Of a stretch of 64,000 bases of DNA, positions 14,484-23,784 are shown piece after piece. The translations under genes and the position numbers were made by a program. Origin of the DNA: Crossiella cryophila (lineage in GTDB: Bacteria; Actinomycetota; Actinomycetes; Mycobacteriales; Pseudonocardiaceae); NCBI RefSeq assembly GCF_014204915.1, contig NZ_JACHMH010000001.1, forward strand, positions 1,364,001 through 1,428,000. Reading direction: 5' to 3'. Position 1 is the first letter of the stretch. The number at the start of each line of letters is the position of its first letter. Under the pieces are notes generated by a model, which saw nothing but the letters and a program-made list of their open reading frames with translations, was not told the DNA's origin and made no database searches.

Positions 14484-16958
14484 ATGAGCTACCGCCGCCG
14501 AGTCTTATTTCCGCTGCTGGCCGCCTCGTGCGTGGCCGCGGCGCTGCCCGTGGGCGCCCTTGCCGCCCCGTCACCCGATGTGCTGATCGCCGAGGTCTAC
14601 GGCGGGGGTGGCAACACCGGGGCCGTCCTCACCCATGACTTCATCGAGCTGGCCAACCCCGCCGCCGCACCGGTCGAGCTGACCGGCTGGAGCGTGCAGT
14701 ACCTGACCGCCACCCCCTCGCCCACCTCCCGCTGGCAGGCGACCCCGCTGACCGGGTCGATCGCCGCCGGCAAGCGGTACCTGGTGGCCCAGGCCAAGGG
14801 CGCGGGCGGGACCACCGCGCTGCCCACCGCCGATGCCACCGGCACCCTGGCGCTGGGCGGGGCCGCGGGCACGGTCGCGCTGGTGCGCGGCACCGAGGCG
14901 CTGACCTGCCTGAGCGCGGCCGACTGCGCCGCGGACGCCCGGATCCGGGACCTCGTCGGCTACGGCAACGCCGTGGTCAGGGAGAACAGCCCGACCTCGG
15001 CCACCGCGAACGCCACCTCGGCCGCCAGGACCGCGCTGACCGACACCGACGACAACGCCGCGGACTTCGCCGTCGGCGAGCCGACGCCGGTCAACAGCAA
15101 GGGCGAGGGCCCCGGCGGTGGTGAGCCCGGTCCGCAGCCGCAGGCCGCGCGCATCCACCAGGTGCAGGGCAACACCAGGGTGTCCCCGTTGCGGGACAAG
15201 CTGGTCCAGGTGCCGGGTGTGGTCACCGCGGTGCGCTCGTTCGGTTCCGCGCGCGGGTTCTGGGTGCAGGACCCGAGCCCGGACAGTGATCCGCGCACCA
15301 GCGAGGGCCTGTTCGTGCACAACGGCTCGATCACCCCGGTGGTCGCCGTTGGCGATGACGTGCTGGTCACCGGCACGGTCACCGAGTTCTACCCGACCGC
15401 CAGCGGCGAGGACCCCCGGACCACGCCGAACCAGTCGGTCACCCAGCTCACCAAGGCGACCTGGACCGTGCGCGGCAGCGGGAACCCGTTGCCCGCGGCG
15501 GAGATCCTCCGGCCGGACACCGTGCCTGCCGCGCTGACCGCCACCCCCGGCGGCAGCATCGAGGCCCTGCCGCTGGAGCCTGCCAGGTACGCGCTGGACT
15601 TCCTGGAATCCCGCGAGGGCATGCGGCTGCGGGTCGAGGACGCGCGGGTGGTCGGCGCCACCGACGGCTTCAACGCGTTGTGGATCACCAGCAAGCCCGC
15701 GCAGAACACCACCGTGCGCGGCGGCACCGTGTACCCCTCCTACACCGACGCCAACAGCGGCCGGATCAAGGTCGAGTCGCTGCTGCCCTTCGCCCAGCGG
15801 CCCTTCCCCAAGGCCAACGTGGGCGATCAGCTCAAGGGCGTCACCGAGGGACCGCTGGACTACAGCCGGTTCGGCGGTTACGTGCTGCAGGCCAGCGCGC
15901 TCGGCGAGCACCTCGCCGGGAATCTGGCCCGCGAGGTCACCCGCAAGCAGCGTGACCACGAGCTGGCGGTGGCCACCTACAACGTGGAGAACCTCTCGCC
16001 GGTCGACCCGCAGGCCAAGTTCGAGGCACTGGCCAACGGCATCGTCCGGCACCTGGCCAGCCCGGATGTCGTTGTGCTGGAAGAGATCCAGGACGACAAC
16101 GGCCCGGCCAACGACGCCGTGGTCACCGCCGATGCCACGCTGAAGAAGTTCACCGAGGTGATCGCCGCGGCCGGTGGGCCCAGGTACGAGTGGCGGCAGA
16201 TCAACCCCAACGACGACCAGGACGGCGGCCAGCCCGGCGGCAACATCCGGGTCGGCTTCCTGTTCAACCCGGCCCGGGTGTCCTTTGTGGACCGTCCGGG
16301 TGGGGACTCGAACACCCCGGTCAAGGTGGTCAGGCAGCACGGCAGGGCGGCGCTGTCGGTCTCGCCCGGCCGGATCGAACCGGCCAACGAGGCGTGGGCG
16401 AACAGCCGCAAGCCGCTGGTCGGCGAGTTCCGCTTCCCGGCCCGCGGACCGTTGGCGCGCACCGTGTTCGTGGTGGCCAACCACTTCGCCTCCAAGGGCG
16501 GGGACCAGCCGCTGCACGGCCGGATCCAGGAGCCGAACCGGACCTCGGAGGTCCAGCGGGTCAAGCAGGCGGTGCTGCTGCGTGGTTTCGTCGACTCGCT
16601 GCGCGCGGTGGAGAAGGACGCCAACCTGGTCGTCGCCGGCGACCTCAACGACTTCCTGTTCTCCCCGACGCTGACCACCCTGCTCAACGGCCCCGCCCTG
16701 CACGCGCCCATGAACGACCTGCCGCCCGGCGAGCGCTACAGCTACGTCTTCGACGGCAACTCGCAGACGCTGGACCACATCCTGGTCAACCGCAAGCTGG
16801 ACCGGCGGGTGGACTACGACGTGGTGCACATCAACGCCGAGTTCCACGAGCAGGCCAGCGACCACGATCCGCAGCTGGTCCGCTTCCGCCCGCGCACCGG
16901 CCTGCCACTGGTCGACGCGCTGGAGGACCTGATCGATTGTCTGCAACCGAAGAAGTGA
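14484..16958 (+). CDS. Secreted nuclease with lamin-tail domain and endonuclease/exonuclease/phosphatase domain
   Basis: An 824-residue exported DNase of the ExeM/NucH type. Signal peptide at residues 1-28 (ALAA). A lamin-tail-like domain follows (VLIAEVYGGGGNTG ... DFIELANPAAAPVELTGWSV). A middle OB-type segment (VVTAVRSFGSARGFWVQDPS ... GDDVLVTGTVTEFYP) comes next. The C-terminal EEP domain has the catalytic landmarks LAVATYNVENLS (Asn), VVLEEIQDD (metal Glu), VVAGDLNDF (Asp, Asn), LDHILVN and ASDHDPQLVRF (Asp-His). The ATG has a GGGAGGA ribosome site. It probably degrades extracellular DNA for nutrients or biofilm turnover. Confidence 0.9.
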   Translation: MSYRRRVLFPLLAASCVAAALPVGALAAPSPDVLIAEVYGGGGNTGAVLTHDFIELANPAAAPVELTGWSVQYLTATPSPTSRWQATPLTGSIAAGKRYLVAQAKGAGGTTALPTADATGTLALGGAAGTVALVRGTEALTCLSAADCAADARIRDLVGYGNAVVRENSPTSATANATSAARTALTDTDDNAADFAVGEPTPVNSKGEGPGGGEPGPQPQAARIHQVQGNTRVSPLRDKLVQVPGVVTAVRSFGSARGFWVQDPSPDSDPRTSEGLFVHNGSITPVVAVGDDVLVTGTVTEFYPTASGEDPRTTPNQSVTQLTKATWTVRGSGNPLPAAEILRPDTVPAALTATPGGSIEALPLEPARYALDFLESREGMRLRVEDARVVGATDGFNALWITSKPAQNTTVRGGTVYPSYTDANSGRIKVESLLPFAQRPFPKANVGDQLKGVTEGPLDYSRFGGYVLQASALGEHLAGNLAREVTRKQRDHELAVATYNVENLSPVDPQAKFEALANGIVRHLASPDVVVLEEIQDDNGPANDAVVTADATLKKFTEVIAAAGGPRYEWRQINPNDDQDGGQPGGNIRVGFLFNPARVSFVDRPGGDSNTPVKVVRQHGRAALSVSPGRIEPANEAWANSRKPLVGEFRFPARGPLARTVFVVANHFASKGGDQPLHGRIQEPNRTSEVQRVKQAVLLRGFVDSLRAVEKDANLVVAGDLNDFLFSPTLTTLLNGPALHAPMNDLPPGERYSYVFDGNSQTLDHILVNRKLDRRVDYDVVHINAEFHEQASDHDPQLVRFRPRTGLPLVDALEDLIDCLQPKK

Positions 16959-16974
16959 GCGGGGAGGGAATCGG

Positions 16975-17376
16975 ATGCGGGTGCGGGCTCAGCTCGGCGT
17001 CGCCGGGCTGCTGGTCCTGCTCGGGGTGCTGCTCATCGCGGCCCCGCTGGACGGACCCATGGTGGTCGAGGGCACGCTGATCGAGTTCGGCCCGCACCGC
17101 CCCATCCCGACCACGATCGACCTGGCCGGGCTCGCGGTGTGCGCCGCGGGCCTGGTCTGGTTGCTGGTGCTGCTGATCCGCTACCTGCCCGCGATCCGCC
17201 GCTGCCTCGGCGAACGCACCGTGTTCAGCGCAGGCCTGGTCGCGGGCTTCGGCTTCGGCCTGCTGCTGTGCGCCACCGCGGCCGGCCTGCCCGGCTGGTG
17301 GATCGTGGGCGGCGCCCTGGTCGGCACCGTGCTGGTGGTGCTCTCGATCAGCCTTGCGCTGCGGGCCCCGGACTGA
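16975..17376 (+). CDS. Small integral membrane protein of unknown function
   Basis: 133 residues with four hydrophobic segments (about 6-24, 44-66, 82-103, 106-126). No family is recognised. It follows the nuclease gene by 16 bases with a strong GGGGAGGG ribosome site, so the two may be co-transcribed. Its 3' end overlaps the converging MazG-like gene by 29 bases. Confidence 0.65.
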   Translation: MRVRAQLGVAGLLVLLGVLLIAAPLDGPMVVEGTLIEFGPHRPIPTTIDLAGLAVCAAGLVWLLVLLIRYLPAIRRCLGERTVFSAGLVAGFGFGLLLCATAAGLPGWWIVGGALVGTVLVVLSISLALRAPD

Positions 17377-17737
17377 CCCCGGGCAACCGGGTGTACTTGG
17401 TCAGCTCAGTACGCCCCTTGACCAGCTCCACCGGGTACCGGGCCGCGTTCACCGCGCCCTTCTCCTGCATCGCCGCCACCAGGTCCACCTCCAGCACGGT
17501 GGCCAGCCGCAGCAGGTAGGCCAGCACATCGGCCATCTCATGCCGGACCCGCTCGGCCTGCTCCGGCCGGCTCATCACCTGCCACGCCTCGTCATCGGTG
17601 AGCCACTGGAAGATCTCCGCCAGCTCCCCCACCTCGCCGACCAGCGCCATGGCCAGGTTCTTCGGCGTGTGGAACCGATCCCAGTTCCGCTCGGCCACAA
17701 ACCGGCCCACCATCGCCTGCAACTCGCTGATCTCCAC
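17348..17737 (-). CDS. MazG-like nucleotide pyrophosphohydrolase (dCTPase type)
   Basis: A 129-residue all-alpha NTP pyrophosphatase of the RS21-C6/MazG-like group, which hydrolyses non-canonical or surplus dNTPs. The metal-binding pattern is present: LVGEVGELAEIFQWLTDDEA (E..E) and RHEMADVLAYLLRLATVLEV (E..D). The N-terminus has the FVAERNWDRFHTPKNLAMAL block typical of this small class. The GTG start lies 6 nt after TAGACT, a leaderless-type promoter. Its C-terminus overlaps the converging membrane-protein gene. Confidence 0.85.
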   Translation of the reverse strand: MEISELQAMVGRFVAERNWDRFHTPKNLAMALVGEVGELAEIFQWLTDDEAWQVMSRPEQAERVRHEMADVLAYLLRLATVLEVDLVAAMQEKGAVNAARYPVELVKGRTELTKYTRLPGVSPGPAAQG

Positions 17738-17821
17738 CGCCGAAGTCTAGAACCGGCCCGCCCGCGACCCGCTGACCTGCCGTTTTGGCTGGTCAAACCT
17801 GACTCCGGTAAGGTTCGCGAC

Positions 17822-17906
17822 GGAGGATTCGCATAGTGGCCTAGTGCGCACGATTGGAAATCGTGTTGGGATAAAACCCTCGGGGGTTCAAATCCCCCAT
17901 CCTCCG
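17822..17906 (+). tRNA. tRNA-Ser (anticodon GGA)
   Basis: Acceptor GGAGGAT pairs with ATCCTCC; the anticodon stem CACGA/TCGTG encloses TTGGAAA, giving GGA; a long variable arm and GGTTCAAATCC T-loop are present. Reads UCC/UCU. It is the third serine tRNA in this window. CCA is not encoded. Confidence 0.95.
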
Positions 17907-17916
17907 CTCAGGCCAG

Positions 17917-17947
17917 CGGCCCCGGACGTCACGAACGTCCGGGGCCG
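17917..17947 (+). terminator. Terminator of tRNA-Ser(GGA)
   Basis: A 13-bp perfect stem CGGCCCCGGACGT / ACGTCCGGGGCCG with a 5-nt loop follows the tRNA by ten bases; the T-run is weak. Confidence 0.75.
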
Positions 17948-18080
17948 TTGCCGTTGGCCGGTACGGGCAGGACAGTGGCCACTCGCAGACATGGGGAGAA
18001 CACCCCATTGCCCCTACGCCCGATGGGGTGATCGACTGCACCCGTCCGGATGACTGGGGTCAGGCAGGAGGAGTGCCCGG

Positions 18081-18722
18081 TTGCGCACCGAACAGGTTGA
18101 GGACTGGTTGTCCCGGCTGGCTTCGGCCGGTCCCGCGCCCGGAGGGGGTGCGGCGGCCGCGATGCACGCGGCGATGGCGGCGGCGCTGGTGGAGATGGTC
18201 TGCAACTTCACCGTGGGGCGGCCGAACTACGCCGAGCACGAGTCGCTGGTCCGGCGGGTCTGCGAGGAGGCGACGGAGCTGCGGCGGCAGGCGGTGGAGC
18301 TGGCCGACGCGGACGCGCGGGCCTTCACCGCGGTGACCGAGGCGTACAAGCTGTCCAAGGACTCCGAGCACGACCGGATGGCGCGGGCCGCGGCCATCCA
18401 GGGCGCGCTGGTGATGGCCGCGGCGGTGCCGGTGCGTACCGCGGAGGTGGCCTCCAGGGTGCTGGAGCTGGTCGAGCGGATCATCGGGCGGTCCAACGCC
18501 TCGGTGCTCTCCGACCTGGCCGTGTCCGCCTCCTCGGCGGGGGCGGCGCTGGCCTCGGCCTCGGTGCACGTTGAGGTCAACCGGGCCTCGATCAACTCAC
18601 CCGAGGTGGCCGACCGGCTCGGGGACGCGGTGGCCAGGATCGAGAAGGCCATCGAGTCCGCGCACCGGATCTCCACCGACGTGCGGGTGCGGATCAGCCG
18701 GGCAACCCCAGCGGCTCGGTGA
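18081..18722 (+). CDS. Cyclodeaminase/cyclohydrolase family protein (FTCD cyclodeaminase-like)
   Basis: A 213-residue all-helical protein of the formiminotransferase-cyclodeaminase C-domain family, which acts on folate one-carbon adducts. The family hallmark APGGGAAAAMHAAMAAALVEMVCNFT lies near the N-terminus (shown here as APGGGAAAAMHAAM), followed by helical blocks with the substrate-region NASVLSDLAVSASSAGAAL. The TTG start is supported by AGGAGGAG eight bases upstream. It stands alone; with no formiminotransferase nearby, the substrate could be 5-formimino- or 5,10-methenyl-tetrahydrofolate. Confidence 0.82.
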   Translation: MRTEQVEDWLSRLASAGPAPGGGAAAAMHAAMAAALVEMVCNFTVGRPNYAEHESLVRRVCEEATELRRQAVELADADARAFTAVTEAYKLSKDSEHDRMARAAAIQGALVMAAAVPVRTAEVASRVLELVERIIGRSNASVLSDLAVSASSAGAALASASVHVEVNRASINSPEVADRLGDAVARIEKAIESAHRISTDVRVRISRATPAAR

Positions 18723-19227
18723 TCCGCAGCTCCCGGTCCAGCAACCGGACCACTTCCTCGGCCCGCTCCGGCGGCGTCCAGTTCGGCACCAGGCCGAGGA
18801 AGTCGGTCAGGTCGCGTTGCACCGCCAGCAGCAGGGCGGGCAGTTCCGCGGCCGGCAGGTCGATGCGGACCGGGGCGGGGTCGCTGTCCACGTGCACCTG
18901 GACCACGCCCTCGCGCAGTTCGGCCCAGGAATCGGGGGAGTGGCCCAGGTTGGCCTTGTGGCCGGTGAGCACGGCGGCCCACTCCGTCCACGCCTCCAGT
19001 CCGCAGCAGCAGCTCGGCTCGATCACCGCGCCGGTGGCCGGGTCGCTGACCAGCAGGCCGCCGGCGACCACGATCCCGTCGGAGTCCAGCAGCGCGGTCA
19101 GCGGGTCGGCCTCGTCGTCGAGGTAACCGGCCATCCGGGTCATCACCTGGTCCAGCTCGGCCGGGGTCAGCCTGCCGGAGAGCGGCAGGAAGCTGAGGTC
19201 GTCGAGTTCGATCACCGGTCGCAGCAC
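18694..19227 (-). CDS. Conserved hypothetical protein
   Basis: A 177-residue cytoplasmic protein with no recognised family. The start VLRPVIELDDLSFLPLSGRL and the central segment EPSCCCGLEAWTEW are notable; the CCCG cluster could bind metal or be redox-active. The C-terminus is helical and charged. The GTG at 19227 is inferred because the open frame upstream loses protein-like character. The 3' end overlaps the converging cyclodeaminase-like gene by 29 bases. Function unknown. Confidence 0.6.
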   Translation of the reverse strand: MLRPVIELDDLSFLPLSGRLTPAELDQVMTRMAGYLDDEADPLTALLDSDGIVVAGGLLVSDPATGAVIEPSCCCGLEAWTEWAAVLTGHKANLGHSPDSWAELREGVVQVHVDSDPAPVRIDLPAAELPALLLAVQRDLTDFLGLVPNWTPPERAEEVVRLLDRELRITEPLGLPG

Positions 19228-19302
19228 GCCGCCAGTCTGCGCGCGTTCACTCCTTCGGGCACTCCAATTGCCGGTGCCCGGCCCCGGGGGGAAGCTGCGC
19301 GC

Positions 19303-19563
19303 ATGGCGACCTGTGACGTGTGTGGCAACGACTACTGGATGTCCTTCGAGGTCCGCACGGTCGGCGGCGGCGTGCACACCTTCGACTCGTTCGAGTGCGC
19401 CATCCAGCGCCTGGCCCCCAGCTGCGAGCACTGCGGCTGCCGGGTGATCGGGCACGGGGTGGAGGTCGAGGGCCGGTTCTTCTGCTGCGCGCACTGCGCC
19501 CGAAGTGGGGCTTCGGGCCTTGGCGAACAGATTCGGGACACCGTGGGCGCGCACCCGGGATGA
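19303..19563 (+). CDS. Small cysteine-rich (zinc-ribbon/treble-clef-like) protein
   Basis: An 86-residue protein with nine Cys, arranged as MATCDVCGNDYW (CxxC), an isolated Cys at FDSFECAI, CEHCGC and FFCCAHC. This can build two zinc sites like a treble-clef finger. No DNA-binding or enzymatic motif beyond that is seen. The ATG follows GGGGGGAA. It sits just before the SRP RNA gene. Related short Zn-finger proteins occur across actinobacteria without an assigned role. Confidence 0.72.
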   Translation: MATCDVCGNDYWMSFEVRTVGGGVHTFDSFECAIQRLAPSCEHCGCRVIGHGVEVEGRFFCCAHCARSGASGLGEQIRDTVGAHPG

Positions 19564-19580
19564 CCCGCTACACTGACCGT

Positions 19581-19666
19581 GGACCTCATGCGGCGTCCAT
19601 CCTGTGAACCTCCCCAGGGCCGGAAGGCAGCAAGGATAAGCGGGCTCTGACGGGTGCGTGAGGTCC
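19581..19666 (+). ncRNA. ffs: Signal recognition particle RNA (small, 4.5S type)
   Basis: The 5' and 3' ends GGACCTCA / TGAGGTCC pair to form the closing helix. The conserved Ffh-binding domain is seen as CAGGGCCGGAAGGCAGCAAG (19615-19634), containing the tetraloop GGAA and the asymmetric loop. The T-run at 19669-19675 terminates transcription. Placement directly before dnaX is common in actinobacteria. It is the RNA scaffold for Ffh in co-translational membrane targeting. Confidence 0.95.
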
Positions 19667-19668
19667 CC

Positions 19669-19675
19669 TTTTTTT
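19669..19675 (+). terminator. T-run terminating the SRP RNA
   Basis: Seven T residues directly follow the closing helix of ffs, which itself serves as the terminator stem. Confidence 0.7.
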
Positions 19676-19719
19676 GCCCAAAACCGGGCTGTCGGTGGGG
19701 GCCGGTAAGGTCTCGATCC

Positions 19720-21858
19720 GTGGCACTCGCCCTTTACCGCAAGTACCGTCCGGCGACCTTCGCCGAGGTTGTCGGGCAGGAGCATGTCACCGAGCCGCTG
19801 CGCACCGCGCTGGCCGCCGGCCGGATCAACCACGCGTACCTGTTCTCCGGCCCGCGTGGCTGTGGCAAGACCTCCTCCGCCCGGATCATGGCCCGCTCGC
19901 TGAACTGCGAGCGCGGGCCGACACCTGATCCGTGCGGGGTGTGCAACTCCTGCGTGAACCTCGCGCCGGAGGGCGCAGGCAGCGTGGACGTGGTCGAGCT
20001 GGACGCGGCCAGTCACGGTGGGGTGGACGACACCCGTGAACTGCGCGACCGGGCCTTCTACGCGCCCGCCGAATCGCGCTACCGGGTGTTCATCATCGAT
20101 GAGGCGCACATGGTCACCACGCAGGGCTTCAACGCCCTGCTGAAGATCGTGGAGGAGCCGCCGGAACACCTGATCTTCATCTTCGCCACCACCGAGCCGG
20201 AGAAGGTGCTCGGCACCATCCGCTCCCGCACGCACCACTACCCGTTCCGGCTGATCCCGCCGGGGGCGATGCGCGCGCTGATCGAGCGCAACTGCGTCGA
20301 CGAGGGCGTCGCGGTGGAGCCCGCGGTGTTCCCGCTGGTCATCCGGGCCGGTGGCGGATCCGCGCGGGACACCCAGTCGGTGCTGGACCAGCTGCTGGCC
20401 GGGGCAGGGCCGGGTGGGGTCACCTACGACCGGGCGATCTCGCTGCTCGGGGTCACCGACGTGGCGTTGATCGACGACGCGGTGGACGCGCTGGCCGCCG
20501 GGGACGGGGCCGAGGTGTTCGGCGTGGTCGACCGGCTGGTCGAGGCCGGGCACGATCCGCGTCGCTTCGCCGCCGACCTGCTGGACCGGCTGCGGGACCT
20601 GGTGCTGCTGGCCGCGGTGCCCGAGGCCATTCAGCGCGGGCTGATCGACGTGCCAGAAGAACAACTCACCCGGATGTCGGCGCAGGTCGAGCGGCTCGGG
20701 CCGGGCACGTTGACCCGGTTCGCCGAGATCGTGCACACCGGGCTGACCGAGATGCGTGGGGCCACCGCGCCCCGGCTGGTGCTGGAACTGCTGTGCGCGC
20801 GGATGCTGCTGCCCTCGGTCTCCGACGCCGAATCCGCCCTGCTGCAACGACTTGAGCGGCTGGAACGCCGGGCCACGGTCGCCGCGCCGGTCTCGGCGGC
20901 TGAGGCCGGACTGCAGGCCGCGGTCGCCCAGGCGCCGGCCGCGCAGGCTCCCGCGGCCCAGGCTCCGGCTGTGCAGGCGCCGGTGGCGCAGGCTTCAGGG
21001 GCGCAGGCTCCCGCTGGGGACCGGCCGACCTTCCAGCGGCGTTCGCAGCAGCCGGAGGCCCCGGCCGCCGCGCCGCCAGCCCCGGCTCCGGCCGCCCCGC
21101 AGCGTCCGGCTCAGCCGCCGGCCGCCGCACCGCAGCCCGCCGAGGCGCCCGCGCAGCGGCCTGCCGAACCGCCCGCCGCCGCTTGGCCCGCAACGCATTC
21201 CGCGGAAGCGCAGGCCAGCGCCCCGCCCGCGGCCCAGCCCGGTCCGGCCGCCCAGCCCGCGGTGCCGGCCGCGGCGCCCACGGTGGCCGCTGGTGGGCTG
21301 GACGCCGCCGCGCTCCGGCGGGTCTGGTCCGAGCTGCTGGCCGCCGTGCGCGGCAAGAGCCGCAGCACCGAGGCGATGCTGACCAACGCCATCGTGCAGT
21401 CGGTGGACGGTGAGACCGTGGTGCTCACCCACACCGCCGAACCGCTGGCCCGCAGGCTCTCCGACAGCCGCAACGCCGAGGTCATCGCCGAGGCGCTGAC
21501 CAGCGTGGTCGGCGGCCGCTGGCGGGTCACCTGCGTGCACGGCGACGCCGCGCCGGCCGCGCCCAGCGGGGGCAACGGCGGGGCCCGCCCGGCCCAGGCC
21601 AAGCAGCCGCTGACCCGGCCCAGCCAGGGCAACCGGCCGGTGGCCGAACCCGCACCGGCGCCCGCGCCGACGCCTGCCCCGTTGCCGGAGCCGGACATCC
21701 CGCTGCCGCCGGAGCCCGACGAGCCGGAGGACACCGAGGCGATGATCGCCGAGTCCACCGCGCTGGACGAGTCCGTGGTGATCCGCAACAACCACGAGGA
21801 GAGCACCATCGCGCTGGTCACCCAGCACCTCGGGGCCCGGCGGATCGAGAAGGGCTAG
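19720..21858 (+). CDS. dnaX: DNA polymerase III subunits gamma and tau
   Basis: A 712-residue clamp-loader ATPase. The AAA+ core has Walker [11 protein letters not shown], a four-Cys zinc module ([16 protein letters not shown]), Walker B DEAHM and the sensor-1 FATTEPEKV, with GGSARDTQS following. After about residue 385 comes an Ala/Pro/Gln linker including six 15-bp tandem units (20926-21015), then a C-terminal tau-type domain ([20 protein letters not shown]...). The GTG at 19720 gives the canonical ALYRKYRP start and lies 8 nt from TAAGGT; earlier in-frame starts fall in the SRP RNA terminator. Its stop overlaps the converging amidase gene by 4 bases. Confidence 0.96.
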   Translation: MALALYRKYRPATFAEVVGQEHVTEPLRTALAAGRINHAYLFSGPRGCGKTSSARIMARSLNCERGPTPDPCGVCNSCVNLAPEGAGSVDVVELDAASHGGVDDTRELRDRAFYAPAESRYRVFIIDEAHMVTTQGFNALLKIVEEPPEHLIFIFATTEPEKVLGTIRSRTHHYPFRLIPPGAMRALIERNCVDEGVAVEPAVFPLVIRAGGGSARDTQSVLDQLLAGAGPGGVTYDRAISLLGVTDVALIDDAVDALAAGDGAEVFGVVDRLVEAGHDPRRFAADLLDRLRDLVLLAAVPEAIQRGLIDVPEEQLTRMSAQVERLGPGTLTRFAEIVHTGLTEMRGATAPRLVLELLCARMLLPSVSDAESALLQRLERLERRATVAAPVSAAEAGLQAAVAQAPAAQAPAAQAPAVQAPVAQASGAQAPAGDRPTFQRRSQQPEAPAAAPPAPAPAAPQRPAQPPAAAPQPAEAPAQRPAEPPAAAWPATHSAEAQASAPPAAQPGPAAQPAVPAAAPTVAAGGLDAAALRRVWSELLAAVRGKSRSTEAMLTNAIVQSVDGETVVLTHTAEPLARRLSDSRNAEVIAEALTSVVGGRWRVTCVHGDAAPAAPSGGNGGARPAQAKQPLTRPSQGNRPVAEPAPAPAPTPAPLPEPDIPLPPEPDEPEDTEAMIAESTALDESVVIRNNHEESTIALVTQHLGARRIEKG
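20926..21015 (+). repeat. Six tandem 15-bp units in the dnaX linker
   Basis: Six consecutive, imperfect 15-base units with consensus GCGCAGGCTCCGGCN encode (A/V)QAP(A/V)-type pentapeptides in the flexible linker of DnaX. Unit-number change by slippage would stay in frame. Confidence 0.85.
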
Positions 21859-22739
21859 GCCAGGTACCGCAAGAGGCCCTCGGCGATGGCGCTGGCGTAC
21901 TTCTGCCTGCCCTCGGGGCTGGCGGCCAGTGCGGCCTCGGTGGCATCGCGCATGTTCGCGCACTCGACCATGATCGCCGGGCGGGTGGACAGGTTCAGGC
22001 CCGCGATGTCGTCGCGGCCGTTGAGCCCGGCCTTGCCGGTGTAGTTGGACAGCGGGATGCCGCCGTCCCGCATGGCGTCCCGGACCGCGGCGGCCAGCTT
22101 GTTCGACGGCGCGCCCTGGGCCGGGTTCAGCGGCGGGTTCGAGTAGATGATGTGGAAGCCGTGGTGGCCCGCGGTGGTGGAGCCGTCGGAGTGGATGGAG
22201 ACCACCGCGTCCGCGTTCGCCCGGTTGCCGATCTCGGCCCGCTCGTTCACGCACGGGCCGACGCCGGTGTCGTTGGGGCGGGTCAGTTCCACCCGCACGC
22301 CCTTGGCGGTCAGCGCGGCCTTGACCCGGTTGGCCACGTCCCAGGTGAAGGCGTGTTCGGTGTAGCCGGCGTTGGTCTGGGTGCCGGTGGTGTTGCACGG
22401 CTTTCCCTTGCCCCGCCCGGCCGGCACCGGCTTGTTGATCACGGCCGGGTTCTTGCCGTTGCCGCCGTTGTGACCGGGGTCGAGCACCACGACCTTGCCC
22501 TTGGCCGGGGGCGGCGGCTGCCCGGCGGAGGAACTCGGCGGTGGCGGCGCGCTGCTCGGCTGGGTGGCCGGGGTGCTGGATTCCGGTGGGGTGGTGGCCT
22601 CCGTGCTCGTGGTCGGAGTGGCGCCGGAGGTGGCGGCTGGTTCGCCGTTGCCGCAGGCGACCAGGGCGGTCACGGCCAGCGCCAGGGCCAGCGGAGTCAT
22701 CAGGGAGGCACGGTGCACGCCCCCCAAGGTGCCAGACAC
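21855..22739 (-). CDS. Lipoprotein N-acetylmuramoyl-L-alanine amidase (Amidase_3)
   Basis: A 294-residue zinc amidase cleaving the lactyl-peptide bond of peptidoglycan. The N-terminus ends in a lipobox (VTALVAC), so it is membrane-tethered outside the cell; a Thr/Pro/Ser linker follows to about residue 75. Catalytic zinc ligands are in [11 protein letters not shown] (His), [10 protein letters not shown] (Glu), VSIHSDG (His), and the general-base Glu in AIMVECANM. This resembles mycobacterial Rv3717, found at the same dnaX-recR locus. The GTG at 22739 is the longest start; GTG 22718 or ATG 22700 would suit the signal peptide equally well. Confidence 0.9.
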   Translation of the reverse strand: MSGTLGGVHRASLMTPLALALAVTALVACGNGEPAATSGATPTTSTEATTPPESSTPATQPSSAPPPPSSSAGQPPPPAKGKVVVLDPGHNGGNGKNPAVINKPVPAGRGKGKPCNTTGTQTNAGYTEHAFTWDVANRVKAALTAKGVRVELTRPNDTGVGPCVNERAEIGNRANADAVVSIHSDGSTTAGHHGFHIIYSNPPLNPAQGAPSNKLAAAVRDAMRDGGIPLSNYTGKAGLNGRDDIAGLNLSTRPAIMVECANMRDATEAALAASPEGRQKYASAIAEGLLRYLA

Positions 22740-22808
22740 CGCGCGGCTACCCTGGTCACCACGCCAGAAAGGGCGCGGACGACGGTCCGCGCAGCGAGAG
22801 GAGCCACC

Positions 22809-23159
22809 GTGCTACCCGGCCAGCCGAACATGCAGCAGATCATGGAGCAGGCGCAGCGCATGCAGGAGCAGCTCATGACTGCCCAGCAGGAGCTTGCCGA
22901 GGCCGAGGTGACCGGCACCGCCGGCGGCGGCCTGGTGGTCGCCACCGTCGCGGGCACCGGCGAGCTGAAGGCGCTGGAGATCGACCCGAAGGTGGTCGAC
23001 CCCGAGGACACCGAGACCCTGGCCGACCTGGTGGTGGCCGCGGTGCGCGATGCCAACCGCGCGGTGGCCGAGCTGACCGCGCAGAAGATGGGCCCGCTGG
23101 CCGGTGGCCTCGGCGGCGGACTGGACCTGGGCGGCCTCGGCCTGCCCGGCGGTCTGTAG
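22809..23159 (+). CDS. ybaB: YbaB/EbfC nucleoid-associated protein
   Basis: A 116-residue DNA-binding dimeric protein of the YbaB/EbfC family. The N-terminal helix ([20 protein letters not shown]), the central strand region [20 protein letters not shown] and the helix [15 protein letters not shown] are canonical, with a Gly-rich tail. The GTG is chosen for GAGAGGAG five bases upstream. The order dnaX-ybaB-recR is conserved in bacteria; here the amidase gene sits between on the other strand. recR follows after 16 bases. Confidence 0.94.
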   Translation: MLPGQPNMQQIMEQAQRMQEQLMTAQQELAEAEVTGTAGGGLVVATVAGTGELKALEIDPKVVDPEDTETLADLVVAAVRDANRAVAELTAQKMGPLAGGLGGGLDLGGLGLPGGL

Positions 23160-23175
23160 CCGGAACAGGACGGCT

Positions 23176-23784
23176 GTGTACGAAGGACCGGTACAGGACC
23201 TGATCGACGAACTCGGGCGGCTGCCAGGGGTCGGGCCCAAGAGCGCCCAGCGGATCGCCTTCCACCTGCTCGCCGCCGAGCCCGCGGACATCTCGCGGCT
23301 GCAGGAGGTGCTGCAGAAGGTCAAGGAGGGCGTGCAGTTCTGCGAGATCTGCGGCAACGTCTCCGAAGAGGCGACCTGCCGCATCTGCAAGGACACCCGG
23401 CGCGACATCAGTCTGGTGTGCGTGGTCGAGGAGCCCAAGGACGTGCTCGCGGTGGAGCGCACCCGGGAGTTCAAGGGCCGCTACCACGTGCTCGGCGGCG
23501 CGCTGGACCCGTTGTCCGGCATCGGCCCTGACCAGCTGCGCATCCGCGAGCTGCTGCGCCGGATCGGCGGCGACGAGGGCGGGGTGCAGGTCGCCGAGGT
23601 GATCATCGCGACCGACCCGAACACCGAGGGCGAGGCCACCGCCACCTACCTGGTGCGGATGTTGCGTGATTTCCCCGGCCTCACCGTCACCCGGCTCGCC
23701 TCCGGGTTGCCGATGGGCGGTGACCTGGAGTTCGCCGACGAGCTGACCCTGGGCCGCGCGCTCTCCGGCCGCCGCGCGATGTAG
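23176..23784 (+). CDS. recR: Recombination mediator RecR
   Basis: A 202-residue ring-forming protein that works with RecO/RecF to load RecA on gaps. The N-terminal HhH ([17 protein letters not shown]), the Cys4 zinc finger [16 protein letters not shown], the Toprim domain ([12 protein letters not shown] ... [14 protein letters not shown]) and the Walker-like C-terminal [16 protein letters not shown] are all intact. GTG start close behind ybaB implies one transcript. Its last base is the first base of the next gene's GTG. Confidence 0.96.
   Translation: MYEGPVQDLIDELGRLPGVGPKSAQRIAFHLLAAEPADISRLQEVLQKVKEGVQFCEICGNVSEEATCRICKDTRRDISLVCVVEEPKDVLAVERTREFKGRYHVLGGALDPLSGIGPDQLRIRELLRRIGGDEGGVQVAEVIIATDPNTEGEATATYLVRMLRDFPGLTVTRLASGLPMGGDLEFADELTLGRALSGRRAM

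Noticed and set aside
14571-16946. 791-codon open frame on the - strand
   Set aside because: It is antisense to the secreted nuclease gene, has GC-frame composition bias and no recognisable domain; the nuclease's motifs prove the + strand.
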